From positions 1-64,000 of the forward strand of contig JAESPV010000065.1 of NCBI GenBank assembly GCA_016765495.1: a stretch of DNA of 64,000 nt, in the 5' to 3' direction. The notes beneath the pieces are model-generated. The model worked only from the letters and a program-made list of their open reading frames with translations, ran no database searches and had not been told where the DNA came from. The translations under genes were made by a program, and so were the position numbers. This document shows positions 27,352 to 36,692 of this stretch, in pieces. Position 1 is the stretch's first letter. Every line of letters starts with the position of its first letter. The stretch comes from Desulfocapsa sp. (GTDB lineage: Bacteria > Desulfobacterota > Desulfobulbia > Desulfobulbales > Desulfocapsaceae).

Positions 27352-27388
27352 TGACACTGGCTTACCTGCTATTCACCAGTGTTAATAA

Positions 27389-27595
27389 CTATACCAGCCA
27401 CTTGGTAAAGAGCAATACCAGAAAGGTGGTAATGAGACAAAATATAAGAGCAGTTATGTCTTCATTACGATCACTGGAAAAAACAGAAAGAGCACGCTCC
27501 TCCAGTTCTTCAGTGTTTGCACTATCTGATAGCTCAGTAGTTCCCTTTCCGGAATCACCGGTTTCAATAGTTACTTTTTTTTCTTTATCACTCAT
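27389..27595 (-). CDS. Small tail-anchored membrane protein
   Basis: 68 residues: a hydrophilic acidic N-terminal part (TGDSGKGTTELSDSANTEEL) and one C-terminal helix (ITALIFCLITTFLVLLFTKWL). Family not recognised. It starts 21 bp after the YeiH-family gene, with a plausible ribosome site, and is followed by the leader containing two hairpins, so it is the last gene of that operon. Confidence 0.6.
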   Translation of the reverse strand: MSDKEKKVTIETGDSGKGTTELSDSANTEELEERALSVFSSDRNEDITALIFCLITTFLVLLFTKWLV

Positions 27596-27616
27596 ACTGG
27601 ACTCCTTGGTTGGAGA

Positions 27617-29245
27617 TTAATTTAGAACAACATCCTTAATCAACCAGAGGACAACAAAGAAAGAAAGTGTTGCCTTGGTGATTCCTGCGATAACACCCAT
27701 AACTATGGGCCATCCACCAGCCTGAGTGATGGATTTTTTGGTGATCTGCATACCAAGGCCAATTAAACCAAAGGCAAAAAACCAGATCATAAAGTCAGTA
27801 AGGGTCACAACGGTTTTAGATTTCTTATGAACCTGCTTAACCGCATGTTTAATCGCACTCTTAACGTCAGCGGACAATGTTATCTGCTTAGCCTTCGCAG
27901 CTGCAAGAACACCTTCCAACTGTGCCATACGGGCACGACCGACCCGATCAAATGTTTTTTTGTCGTTACGCTCATCAAAGTTACCAGCTATCTGGTGTTG
28001 CTCAACAAGATCTGTCACTGCTTCCAGCTGCTTGGGAGTCAAACCGGAAAACTCATTTGCTGCCATGGCACTGTTTAAAATTTCCCATTCTTCAGGCGTT
28101 ACCTGAGTACGGTCATTATAGGATACATCTATATATTTCCCTTTGTAATGACTGGGGGGAGAGAAAAAACCAACTGAAGACATGAAAAAGAGAATCAGGA
28201 AGCCGATGATAAAGACTGGGAACTTATCAATAACAACGCTTTTGAAACTTAACTTCTGACCTGTTTCCTTGCCAAACCATGTGGCAAGTACCAGAACAAT
28301 AATGGGTAGAAAAAGAACCCGGGTAATGTTGAAAATCTCGGCAACTTTCAGGGTTTCAATATCCACTGCATTAAAAGCAAGAGCGGCAGCAGCAACTTGA
28401 GCAGAGTTTAAGATTCCGGTTCCTGCCCAGGCTCCAAACTGCACGGGACTCATGCCGGCAAGCTTTCCGATTGTTGGGAAAACAAACATACAAACAATAC
28501 CAAAGGAAAGAATAGTTCCTATGGTATAAGCCATTTCAGCAGACTTGGCTTTTACAACAGGTGCTACAGCAACAGTTGCGGAAACACCACAGACACCCAT
28601 TCCGGCAGAAAGAACACCGGTCATGGATTTTGGCTGTTTAAACAGATTCCCCAGCCACAGAACCAGAAAAACAGTACCAAGTACGAAAAAACCAACGAGA
28701 AAAACAGAATACGCACCAAGTTTTGCCAGCTCAGCAAATGAATACCGGGCTCCAAGCATGATAACTCCCATTTTCAGAACAAAACGAGCACACTTGACTC
28801 CTTCTCCTGCAAATTTCGGGATTCCCCAGGTGTTCGTCAATACCACACCGGCCAGAATTCCTAAAACAACATAGTTCAGATTTAAGACCTTATACATCTT
28901 AAAGCCTAGAACTGGTTGCAAAGCTGTACTGACAATCTTCATCAACGGCTCTGCGTACCAGCGAATAGCCATGGCCATCACCAGAATTAAAACAATTCCA
29001 CCCAGTGGACGTAGAACAAATATATCGAGTTTAGTAGTCCCGGATTTTCTTGTAGCATTAACAAGGCCTCCAAGAATTGCGATGCATCCTACTATCAAAG
29101 TCATGGTGACCTGTAAATCCAATGTTTTATGGACTTGCAAGTATTTCACCACGGGTAACAGGGCGCCTGTTTTTGCAATAAGTCCATACATAAGCAAAGA
29201 CCCGCCCATGATTAGGGTCGGCATCTGGTCTTTTATTTGTGACAT
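27617..29245 (-). CDS. YeiH/YeeE-like putative sulfate-type exporter (PF03601 family)
   Basis: 542-residue inner-membrane protein of the YeiH family (often annotated as putative sulfate exporters). About 11-12 helices; family segments include GVVLTNTWGIPKFAGEGVK, MGVIMLGARYSF, GVCGVSATVAVAPVVKAKS and GAWAGTGILNSAQVAAAALAF. It is longer than common members because of a hydrophilic insert (about 364-482) between the last helices, containing EEW and coiled-coil-like segments. Sulfate export is an unproven annotation; the true substrate may be another sulfur oxyanion. Flanked in its operon by two small membrane proteins. Confidence 0.85.
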   Translation of the reverse strand: MSQIKDQMPTLIMGGSLLMYGLIAKTGALLPVVKYLQVHKTLDLQVTMTLIVGCIAILGGLVNATRKSGTTKLDIFVLRPLGGIVLILVMAMAIRWYAEPLMKIVSTALQPVLGFKMYKVLNLNYVVLGILAGVVLTNTWGIPKFAGEGVKCARFVLKMGVIMLGARYSFAELAKLGAYSVFLVGFFVLGTVFLVLWLGNLFKQPKSMTGVLSAGMGVCGVSATVAVAPVVKAKSAEMAYTIGTILSFGIVCMFVFPTIGKLAGMSPVQFGAWAGTGILNSAQVAAAALAFNAVDIETLKVAEIFNITRVLFLPIIVLVLATWFGKETGQKLSFKSVVIDKFPVFIIGFLILFFMSSVGFFSPPSHYKGKYIDVSYNDRTQVTPEEWEILNSAMAANEFSGLTPKQLEAVTDLVEQHQIAGNFDERNDKKTFDRVGRARMAQLEGVLAAAKAKQITLSADVKSAIKHAVKQVHKKSKTVVTLTDFMIWFFAFGLIGLGMQITKKSITQAGGWPIVMGVIAGITKATLSFFVVLWLIKDVVLN

Positions 29246-29306
29246 CTAAATCCTCCTTCATTTTTTTGTGATAATAATTTCTTCATTTTTCCCCTTTATT
29301 GCTCTG

Positions 29307-29570
29307 TCAGACCTCCTTCACCTGCTTATTAGCCTTGTCCGCCGCATCAATACGAGGCACAAAGTAACTGCAGATAAGATTTAAAAGGTGTAAATAGGCA
29401 GCAAAGCCACCCACGGTAAAGAGGAGACAAAAAACAGCCTGCATAGGCGTAATTTCTCCTGTATGGATAAAGCGAATAAGCGGATCGAAAAGAGTTGTTG
29501 TTGCCATCAGACAACAGATTCCGATTATGCCAAGTAAAACAAGTAAAGGTGTAACAACAGTACGCTGCAT
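29307..29570 (-). CDS. Small two-helix membrane protein upstream of the YeiH-family exporter
   Basis: 87 residues with two helices (VVTPLLVLLGIIGICCLMAT and AVFCLLFTVGGFAAYLHLLNLI) and a basic tail. Family not recognised. Its ATG has AGGGG about ten bases upstream, and it lies about 50 bp downstream of the sigma-54-type promoter at 29620-29635. First gene of the YeiH operon; it may be an accessory subunit, which is inference. Confidence 0.65.
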   Translation of the reverse strand: MQRTVVTPLLVLLGIIGICCLMATTTLFDPLIRFIHTGEITPMQAVFCLLFTVGGFAAYLHLLNLICSYFVPRIDAADKANKQVKEV

Positions 29571-29619
29571 TTTAAAGTTTCCCCTGTGGTTTTTTTTGAT
29601 TGATCATTCTTCTACACAA

Positions 29620-29635
29620 TGCAAACTGTGTTCCT
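29620..29635 (-). promoter_or_regulatory. Sigma-54 promoter of the YeiH operon
   Basis: Minus-strand AGGAACACAGTTTGCA has GG and GC separated by exactly 10 bp, matching TGGCAC-N5-TTGCA at the invariant bases and the TTGCA half. Predicted start is near 29609, about 40 bp before ATG 29570. A possible activator site, GTGCA-N10-TGCAC (29731-29750), lies about 100 bp upstream. An NtrC-family activator is encoded about 2.7 kb away, divergently. Confidence 0.65.
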
Positions 29636-29819
29636 GATTGCAGCAAAAACAGTTATTCTAAATAAGTTACCATTATTGCAGCACCATCAGTCAAATTGCA
29701 TTGACGAAATACAGCAAATTCACAAGAATGGTGCATCCTTCCGTTTGCACATGGATACAGAACGTGTATACTCATGGAAGCAGTATGCTTTTTTCGATAT
29801 ACAATCTGGGAGTTCTACA

Positions 29820-32312
29820 ATGAAAGATATTATCCGGGATCTGGCCGACAAGGATCAGCATAATCTCAAACGGCAATTTCAAGTGGGATTAGGCATTATA
29901 CTCTTCTGTTTCTGCCTCTTTACAACGACCATCATCTATCATTTCCAGAAAAACCTGCTTGAAGAGGAGACCTTCAGACAAACCGAACTGGTTATGACTT
30001 CTCTGGAATCGACACGCAGTTACATCCGCGAAGTATTGCGGCCACGCATGTATGAGGAACTGGACGAGGATCAGTTTATCATTGAAGCCATGTCCACCTC
30101 CTACATAACCCGGGTTATCATGGATCGTTTCAAAGAAGCGCTGCCAGCCTTCAAGTATCGGCGGACAGCCATAGGTGCAAGAAATCCAGGCTTTGAAGCA
30201 AATGCGCAGGAACGGAAAATGATAGAGTATTTTCGGGCGCACCCGCAGGAACAGGAATGGCATACCGTAAAACGACTGAACTCCGAACGATATTTTACCT
30301 TGTACCGCCCGGTTGTCTTCAATACGTCCTGTATGCATTGCCATGGAGAGCCTGAAAATGCGCCAGCAGCAATCAGCCAATCCTATGGAGAAATCCGCGG
30401 ATTTCATCGCAAGGTCGATGAAGTCGGAGGCATTCTTTCTCTTTCCATCCCGCTGGAAGAAGGTCTTACTCAAATATGGAACAGATCATTTCGGATGTTT
30501 GGAACCGTTCTCCTCCTGGCTCTACTGCTTTACTCGACGATCTGGCTTCTATTTCACCAGCTTATCATCACAAACCTGCGGGATCTTTTGACGCTTTTCC
30601 GTACAACTCTTGTCGCCAATGACAAACCCCCTGTCCCACAAAGCATGAAGGGGCACAAGGAGGAGCTGGAGGAGCTGTTTCGCAGTGCCAGAACCCTGGT
30701 GAAACATCTGCAGGAGAGCCGTTCACGACTGGTTGAGCATACCGACAATCTGGAGGTTATTGTCGCTGATCGGACAGAAGCGCTAAAACGCTCGGAAACC
30801 AGAGCAAGGCAACAGGTAAAAAAAAGAAACAAAGAGTTAATGCTGCACAACACCCTCACCGGTCTTATAACCAGTACGGACAACCTGCAAACCACTCTTC
30901 ACCAGGTACTCCATGAAACCCTGCACGTTATCCCGGCAAAAGGTGCTGGTATCTACCTCCTTGACACCAACGCAAACACCTATGTCCTGCAATGCGCAGA
31001 AAATTCCCCCATGCTTGCGCCGCAACAGCAAAAAATAGATCATGAGCAGATTAAAAGTATCCCATCGGAAAAATATGACATGCTCAATATTTCCATACCT
31101 CTCAGCTGCCGCAAGCGTCTTCTTGGCATTATGCTTATCACTGAACTCCGTTGTGAAATGTTAGACGATGCACTTCAGGAACTCCTTCTTTCCATAGGTC
31201 AGCAAATCGGACTCACCATAGAAAGTATGCAAAACATGCAGAACCTTCGTCAAAGCACAGAACTGCTTCAGTCTGTCTTTGACGGTATAAGTGATCCCCT
31301 GATTCTGCTCGCGCCTGATGGCAGTTTACAAATGGCCAATCAGAGTTTTTTGCTTCGACACAACTTGAATATGGGTGAAATCATTGGACAGTCTATTGAT
31401 GCCATTTCGTCAGTACAACAATGCCTTTTTAGTGGACAGCTGCAGGAACTTGATCTGCAGGAAGAAAAGCAACACACAAAAGACATTCAACTGGATGATG
31501 GATCTATTTTTGCTATCTCCTTCTATCCAATTTTAAATAAAGATCATTCAGTTCAAGCAATTATCTGTCTGGCAAAAGATGTGACAACCATCAAGGAAAC
31601 GGAACAGCGAATTCAACAGACAGAAAAACTCGTTGCCATAGGTCAGCTTGCAGCGGGTGTTGCACATGAGATCAACAACCCCCTTGGAGTTATTCTCTGT
31701 CATACAGATATTATAAAAGAAGCCAACAGGGATAACGAAGAAATCTATACTGACATCAGTACCATTGAGCGGCATGCGGAAAACTGTAAACGAATTGTTG
31801 CAGACCTGCTTGATTTTTCACGCAGCGGTAAATCCCGAATAGAACGACATCGCGGATCAGTTAATGAATCCATCGAAAGTGTTCTTTCAATGGTTGGGCA
31901 ACAATTCAAGAACAACCAGATCACCCTTACCTGTAATCTGGACAACAGTCTACCTCACTGCCTGATGGACAGCAGGCGAATTCAGCAGGTACTGGTGAAT
32001 CTGATTATGAATAGTGTGCATGCAGTTGGGAACAAAGGAAAGATCGCTATCACCACCCGGTCTGAAAACAACCATATACTCATAGAAATAGAAGATGATG
32101 GGCCGGGAATCAACAAAGAAATCCTGGACAAAATTTTTGATCCTTTTTTCAGCACCAAGGAACCCGGCCAGGGAACAGGTCTTGGCTTGTCTGTCAGCTA
32201 CGGAATCATCAGAGAACATGATGGTGAAATCAGAGTGCAGTCAGCACCCGGCAGCGGCTCACGTTTTACAATTATATTACCCATACCCAAAAAGAGCATA
32301 ACCAATGAATAA
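29820..32312 (+). CDS. DUF3365 heme-type membrane sensor histidine kinase
   Basis: 830 residues. N-terminal helix (22-42), periplasmic DUF3365 domain (about 50-215) with C171-M-H-C174-H175, second helix (227-247), HAMP-like linker and coiled coil, GAF (about 345-470), PAS (480-590), HisKA with H616 in VAHEINNP, HATPase_c with [14 protein letters not shown] and GTGLGL. The periplasmic domain shares long stretches with the kinase at 21577-23301 (for example FIIEAMST-x-YI). ATG 29820 is preceded by GGGAG; an in-frame ATG at 29619 would lie over the promoter of the divergent operon. The stop overlaps the regulator gene by 8 bp. Confidence 0.88.
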   Translation: MKDIIRDLADKDQHNLKRQFQVGLGIILFCFCLFTTTIIYHFQKNLLEEETFRQTELVMTSLESTRSYIREVLRPRMYEELDEDQFIIEAMSTSYITRVIMDRFKEALPAFKYRRTAIGARNPGFEANAQERKMIEYFRAHPQEQEWHTVKRLNSERYFTLYRPVVFNTSCMHCHGEPENAPAAISQSYGEIRGFHRKVDEVGGILSLSIPLEEGLTQIWNRSFRMFGTVLLLALLLYSTIWLLFHQLIITNLRDLLTLFRTTLVANDKPPVPQSMKGHKEELEELFRSARTLVKHLQESRSRLVEHTDNLEVIVADRTEALKRSETRARQQVKKRNKELMLHNTLTGLITSTDNLQTTLHQVLHETLHVIPAKGAGIYLLDTNANTYVLQCAENSPMLAPQQQKIDHEQIKSIPSEKYDMLNISIPLSCRKRLLGIMLITELRCEMLDDALQELLLSIGQQIGLTIESMQNMQNLRQSTELLQSVFDGISDPLILLAPDGSLQMANQSFLLRHNLNMGEIIGQSIDAISSVQQCLFSGQLQELDLQEEKQHTKDIQLDDGSIFAISFYPILNKDHSVQAIICLAKDVTTIKETEQRIQQTEKLVAIGQLAAGVAHEINNPLGVILCHTDIIKEANRDNEEIYTDISTIERHAENCKRIVADLLDFSRSGKSRIERHRGSVNESIESVLSMVGQQFKNNQITLTCNLDNSLPHCLMDSRRIQQVLVNLIMNSVHAVGNKGKIAITTRSENNHILIEIEDDGPGINKEILDKIFDPFFSTKEPGQGTGLGLSVSYGIIREHDGEIRVQSAPGSGSRFTIILPIPKKSITNE

Positions 32313-33723
32313 AAATGATCCCTCTCCCACCAGAATACTGCTTGTTGATGATGAACCGGATCTGCTCAGCGGCTTGAAACGAAGCTTTGCTAAGCGTCTT
32401 CCTGATGTAAATGTTCTTACTGCAGCCAGTGGCAATGAAGCTCTCGACATTCTGTCCGTGCAGGACGTTGCTTTAGTTCTAATGGATATCATGATGGGTG
32501 ACATGGATGGACTTGAAGCTCTTGATCGTATTCGCAGCAATGCACCTGATCAGACTGTTATCCTGATGACCGGATACGGCACCATAGAACTGGCCGTGGA
32601 TGCCATCCGCCGGGGGGCCTGGGATTTTGTAACCAAACCCCTGGAGCTTGACAATCTGACCAGAATACTTCAGAAAGGATTGGAACGTAGCAGACTCATT
32701 GAGGAAAACAAGGAATTGCGCAGCAAAATCAGCTCTGCCGGATCGGTTCCTGAATTTATTGGGCAAAGTCCTACCATGCAGCGACTCTACGAAACCATCA
32801 AGACTTCAGCAACCAGCGAATATACCGTTCTTATCCGGGGAGCATCCGGTACCGGTAAAGAGCTTTGTGCCAGAGCCATACATCGTCTCAGCCCACGATC
32901 AGCAAAACCTTTTATCATGGTAAACTGTCCGGCAATACCCGAAAACCTGCTTGAGTCGGAACTCTTTGGCTACTCAAAAGGGGCTTTTACAGGTGCCGAC
33001 AAAGACCACGCCGGGCTGTTCTCCCTGGCAAATGGCGGGACTCTCTGTTTAGATGAGATCGGTGACATTCCGGTCAATCTGCAGACAAAACTGCTGCGGG
33101 TTCTTCAGGAACAGGAAATAAAACCACTTGGAGCTGACACTTCAACTAAAATAGACGTGCGTATTATTGCCTCAACAAATGCTGACCTTGAGAAAAAGAT
33201 CACAGAAGGAAAATTTCGGGAGGATCTCTATTATCGTCTTGAAGTCCTTACCCTGCACATGCCCCCTCTTATCGAAATAACAGAAGACATTCCTCTTCTG
33301 GCAAACTTCTTTCTGAAGAAGGCAGGAGCCGAACTCAATGTCAGTGAAAAATCATTCTCAGAAACGGCACTTACCCCCCTGTTTCAGCATAATTGGCCAG
33401 GTAATATCAGAGAGTTGCAAAATGTTATTCGCCGGGCCGTTCTCTTCTGTCCGGGATCTGTAATTGATCAAAAACATTTAAAACTTGGGACCCCTCCACC
33501 GGCTCTCGGTACGACTATAAACCAGGATGCAGACAAGGAAATGATCCCTTACAAAGAAGCAAAAGAGAGTTGCCTTGATTCGTTTACTCGACAATATGTT
33601 CACCGCCTACTCAAGCAGTGTAATGGTAACATTTCTCAGGCCGCACGTTTATCAGACTTGACCAGGGCTGCTCTGCAAAAAATAATTCGGCGGTATGATA
33701 TTGATGGGAATCAATTTAGATAA
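32305..33723 (+). CDS. NtrC-family sigma-54-dependent response regulator
   Basis: 472 residues. Receiver domain with Asp61 (LMDIMMGD) and conserved Lys in VTKPLELD; AAA+ sigma-54 interaction domain with GASGTGKE, the RpoN-contacting GAFTGAD loop, DEIGDIP and the arginine-finger region; C-terminal Fis-type HTH (NISQAARLSDLTRAALQKII). It overlaps its histidine kinase gene, so the pair is translationally coupled. The obvious local target is the divergent YeiH operon. Confidence 0.93.
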   Translation: MNKNDPSPTRILLVDDEPDLLSGLKRSFAKRLPDVNVLTAASGNEALDILSVQDVALVLMDIMMGDMDGLEALDRIRSNAPDQTVILMTGYGTIELAVDAIRRGAWDFVTKPLELDNLTRILQKGLERSRLIEENKELRSKISSAGSVPEFIGQSPTMQRLYETIKTSATSEYTVLIRGASGTGKELCARAIHRLSPRSAKPFIMVNCPAIPENLLESELFGYSKGAFTGADKDHAGLFSLANGGTLCLDEIGDIPVNLQTKLLRVLQEQEIKPLGADTSTKIDVRIIASTNADLEKKITEGKFREDLYYRLEVLTLHMPPLIEITEDIPLLANFFLKKAGAELNVSEKSFSETALTPLFQHNWPGNIRELQNVIRRAVLFCPGSVIDQKHLKLGTPPPALGTTINQDADKEMIPYKEAKESCLDSFTRQYVHRLLKQCNGNISQAARLSDLTRAALQKIIRRYDIDGNQFR

Positions 33724-33749
33724 TTGGTGAATTTCAAGCTAAGAACAAA

Positions 33750-33836
33750 TGGTGCCGGAGGTCGGAATCGAACCGACATGGACATACATCCGCTGGATTT
33801 TGAATCCAGTGCGTCTACCAGTTTCACCACTCCGGC
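33750..33836 (-). tRNA. tRNA-Leu(CAA)
   Basis: 87-nt tRNA on the minus strand. Acceptor GCCGGAG/CTCCGGC, discriminator A and an encoded CCA end; anticodon loop has CAA (GGATTCAAAATCC); T arm GTTCGATTC is standard; the long variable arm GGATGTATGTCC (class II) fits leucine. It lies between the NtrC regulator and pgsA. Confidence 0.93.
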
Positions 33837-33905
33837 ACATGTGGAATGGATAGGATGATGATTAATACAATAACTCCCTCTAAAGTGTCAAGAAAAATGG
33901 AAGGT

Positions 33906-34466
33906 TCAAGACGTTTCGATAAAAATATCACGCAATTTGTACGTATAGTTGACAGCAGACCAGACACTCAGGACAACGGAGATATAAATCAGGATCATTC
34001 CAATTTCGTACTGATACGGAATTGGGAGAAGATTAAGTGGAAAAATGAGAAATCCCACGCCGTAATATTGAAAATTGCTTTTAATTTTCCCTAAATTATC
34101 TGCTGCCACCACTGTTCCGGTTGAGGCGGCAAGACCACGGATGCCGGTAATAAAAATCTCTCGGGAAATAATGATAAGACAAATCCAGGCAGGGATACGG
34201 CCCAGCGGGATCAACATAAGAAGAGCAGCAGTAACAAGAAGTTTATCAGCAAGTGGATCCATCAATTTGCCAAAAACTGTCTCGGCATCAAACTTCCGTG
34301 CCAAATACCCATCAAGCCAATCGGTGAGGGCCGCCAGGGTAAAAACAGACCAGGCAATAAATGCAATACGAGTGGTCTGTTCTTTCATTAAAAGAACCAC
34401 GATCAAAGGAATCATCGCAAACCGCAATCCGGTGAGCATATTTGGCCATGTCATAAGTTGTTTCAT
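33906..34466 (-). CDS. pgsA: CDP-diacylglycerol-glycerol-3-phosphate phosphatidyltransferase
   Basis: 186-residue inner-membrane enzyme making phosphatidylglycerophosphate from CDP-diacylglycerol and glycerol-3-phosphate. The CDP-alcohol phosphotransferase signature D-G-x2-A-R-x8-G-x3-D-x3-D is complete (DGYLARKFDAETVFGKLMD then PLAD) near residues 49-72, with about five helices. It follows a lytic transglycosylase gene by 22 bp on the same strand. Confidence 0.93.
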   Translation of the reverse strand: MKQLMTWPNMLTGLRFAMIPLIVVLLMKEQTTRIAFIAWSVFTLAALTDWLDGYLARKFDAETVFGKLMDPLADKLLVTAALLMLIPLGRIPAWICLIIISREIFITGIRGLAASTGTVVAADNLGKIKSNFQYYGVGFLIFPLNLLPIPYQYEIGMILIYISVVLSVWSAVNYTYKLRDIFIETS

Positions 34467-34488
34467 GTGATGCTCTTACTCTTTTTTC

Positions 34489-35163
34489 TCATGTTTCCTT
34501 ACTTCCCGCCAAGTATGCCTGAGATTGTGGGAGACTGCCTCTGTATCCTTTATAATGACGAAGAACCTTTTTTATATATCTCTCTGTTTCGGGTATACGT
34601 GGAATCCTTTGCAAACGTTTTACCAGAGTTGGCCCGGCATTATAAGCAGCAAGACTCAGCTGAAGATTCCCATTAAAAATCTTCAGCATATCCCGCAGAT
34701 AACGGGTTCCACCATCAATATTCTCGTAAGGATTAAAGGGGTTACGAACATTCAACTCCCTTGCTGTTCCAGGCATAAGCTGCATTAGCCCCTGGGCACC
34801 AGCCTTGGAAAGTGCATAACAATCAAAATCCGACTCTGTCTTGATTACTGCTTTTATCAGATACGGGTCTACATTATATCGCCTGGCAGAGCGGTTGATA
34901 TGACGATCATAGGAGGAAGAATTCCCCTTTAAACGACTCCGAAGAGTTGTGGCCGTCCAGGAATGACTCTGGACTTGCGGGCGTCTGTTGATCCCGGCCC
35001 GGCTCCGTAGAGGTTGACAGTTGCCGGAAGTAATTACGTTAGTATAGGATTTCTTACCGGCTGCATCTATACAAATGTGCAGCTCGGCTTGAACATCTGA
35101 CCGCAGTGCACCTATCAGCATTAAAGCTGCAACTACAGGTATAAACAGAACAATTCTCCCCAT
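34489..35163 (-). CDS. Lytic transglycosylase (SLT-type), secreted
   Basis: 224 residues with a signal peptide (IVLFIPVVAALMLIGALRSDVQA), a short DUF4124-like N-terminal segment (LHICIDAAGKKSYTNV) and an SLT lysozyme-like domain: catalytic Glu in IKTESDFD, then SKAGAQGLMQLMPGTA, NIDGGTRYLRDML and LAAYNAGP. It cleaves murein glycan strands in the periplasm. Short for the family, similar to MltC/EmtA-like one-domain enzymes. Confidence 0.9.
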   Translation of the reverse strand: MGRIVLFIPVVAALMLIGALRSDVQAELHICIDAAGKKSYTNVITSGNCQPLRSRAGINRRPQVQSHSWTATTLRSRLKGNSSSYDRHINRSARRYNVDPYLIKAVIKTESDFDCYALSKAGAQGLMQLMPGTARELNVRNPFNPYENIDGGTRYLRDMLKIFNGNLQLSLAAYNAGPTLVKRLQRIPRIPETERYIKKVLRHYKGYRGSLPQSQAYLAGSKET

Positions 35164-35182
35164 ACTTTAGTTCACCACTACT

Positions 35183-35827
35183 CTACTTTTTTCGTTTTTC
35201 CCAATCAGCAAGAAACTGCTCAATACCAATATCGGTGAGTGGATGTTTTGCCAGCTGTTCAATTACTTTTAAAGGAATTGTCGCAATATCAGCACCGATT
35301 GCGGCAGATTCCATAACATGCTGAGGGTTTCTGATACTTGCCACAATGACCTCAGTCTGGTATCCATAAATTCGAAATATTGACATGATCTCACTGATGA
35401 GATCCATTCCATTTGTTCCGATATCATCAAGACGTCCAACAAACGGACTCACATAAGTAGCACCGGCTTTTGCAGCAAGCAGTGCCTGGGCTGCAGAGAA
35501 CACCAGCGTTACATTGGTTTTGATACCTATTGCAGTCAGCTGTTTAACAGCCTTGACTCCCTCCATGATCATAGGAATCTTGATTACGATATTATCACTC
35601 ATGGCGGCAAGTACCTTTGCCTCTGCAACCATACCTTCCGCTTCAAGGCTTACAACCTCAGCACTGATTGGACCATCAACAACTTCCACGATATCTTGTA
35701 AGATTTGCTCAAAAGGCTTATCTTCTTTGGCAATAAGTGAAGGATTAGTGGTTACACCATCAACCATCCCCATTTCCACGCCTTTTTTTATCTGTTCGAG
35801 ATTGGCTGTATCTATGAAAAACTTCAT
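35183..35827 (-). CDS. tal: Transaldolase (TalC/MipB-type, fructose-6-phosphate aldolase family)
   Basis: 214-residue class I aldolase, the short TalC/FSA-like form. N-terminal [16 protein letters not shown] and [13 protein letters not shown] are hallmarks, with the Schiff-base Lys in the segment [11 protein letters not shown]. Connects pentose phosphates with glycolysis. Its ATG overlaps the stop of the upstream YHS-like gene by four bases (ATGA). Confidence 0.93.
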   Translation of the reverse strand: MKFFIDTANLEQIKKGVEMGMVDGVTTNPSLIAKEDKPFEQILQDIVEVVDGPISAEVVSLEAEGMVAEAKVLAAMSDNIVIKIPMIMEGVKAVKQLTAIGIKTNVTLVFSAAQALLAAKAGATYVSPFVGRLDDIGTNGMDLISEIMSIFRIYGYQTEVIVASIRNPQHVMESAAIGADIATIPLKVIEQLAKHPLTDIGIEQFLADWEKRKK

Positions 35828-36111
35828 TTCTCTTCTCCTTCTTTACTTATAAATAGATTGCAGCACTTTTCACTGCAAAAATAAACAATGGTATCTGTGT
35901 CTTTTGATTTCAAGCGAACGGCCTGCTGTTTAGGAACCAGTTTATGGCAGATCGGGTCTTCGACCAACACATCTTCAACGGCCCCGTCAGCCGTTGTATC
36001 ACTAGCGGAATCATCCGCATTCTTATTCCGCTTTTTTCTCCAGTCACTGATCAGTAATCTGTAACCGAGATACAGGAGAATAGCTATGACAACAAGTTTT
36101 ATTGGATGCAC
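35824..36111 (-). CDS. Small membrane-anchored YHS/TRASH-like metal-binding protein
   Basis: 95 residues. One N-terminal helix ([16 protein letters not shown]), a polar linker, and a C-terminal zinc/copper-type segment [10 protein letters not shown]...[11 protein letters not shown] that resembles YHS or PP0621-type domains. Metal identity is unknown. It overlaps the transaldolase gene by four bases and follows folK by 44 bp. Confidence 0.7.
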   Translation of the reverse strand: MHPIKLVVIAILLYLGYRLLISDWRKKRNKNADDSASDTTADGAVEDVLVEDPICHKLVPKQQAVRLKSKDTDTIVYFCSEKCCNLFISKEGEEK

Positions 36112-36155
36112 AATAATAGTATACTATCAATTTTTGGTAAAAGTCGAGGAACTAT

Positions 36156-36689
36156 TCAACCCCAGGTCTCAGCTTTGATCGCTTGAAAAGCTTCCTTTCC
36201 ATCTTTCATTTGCTGTAAAAGTTTCTGGTGCATAGCTACTGCAGTCTGTCCACTACATGGGTCACAATGGAGCGGATCTATTTCAACAAGTGGTGCCAGA
36301 ACAAAAAGCCTTTCTGCTCTATGAGGATGGGGCACCAACAGCTCTTCGGTGGTTAAGACACAATCATCATAGTAGAGAATATCCAAGTCCAGCAGGCGAT
36401 CCCGGTAGCCGTTTTGTCCTGTCTTACGAATCCGCCCAAAACCTTTCTCCACTTGCTGTAACAGAGCAAGTAACTGTTCTGGAGTATGGTTTGTTTCAAG
36501 AATACCCACAGCATTCAGGAAAAGATTTTCACTCTCCATTCCCACGGGCTCTGTGACATAAGGACGGGAAAGGATAATAAGCTTTATTTCTTTATCCTCC
36601 CCCAGATCATGCCAGGCCTGCTGTAAGATGCGGTGGCTATCGCCAAGGTTTGAGCCAAGCGCCACCCATGCCCTGCTTTGCCTGCTCAA
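36156..36689 (-). CDS. folK: HPPK, 6-hydroxymethyl-dihydropterin pyrophosphokinase
   Basis: 177 residues. Transfers pyrophosphate from ATP to the pterin in folate synthesis. Family signatures: VALGSNLGD near the N-terminus, PVGMESENLFLNAV, and R-D-R-L-L-D-L-D-I. Start codon is TTG (36689), three bases after the dapB stop; no earlier ATG exists in this frame. Confidence 0.92.
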   Translation of the reverse strand: MSRQSRAWVALGSNLGDSHRILQQAWHDLGEDKEIKLIILSRPYVTEPVGMESENLFLNAVGILETNHTPEQLLALLQQVEKGFGRIRKTGQNGYRDRLLDLDILYYDDCVLTTEELLVPHPHRAERLFVLAPLVEIDPLHCDPCSGQTAVAMHQKLLQQMKDGKEAFQAIKAETWG

Positions 36690-36692
36690 TCT

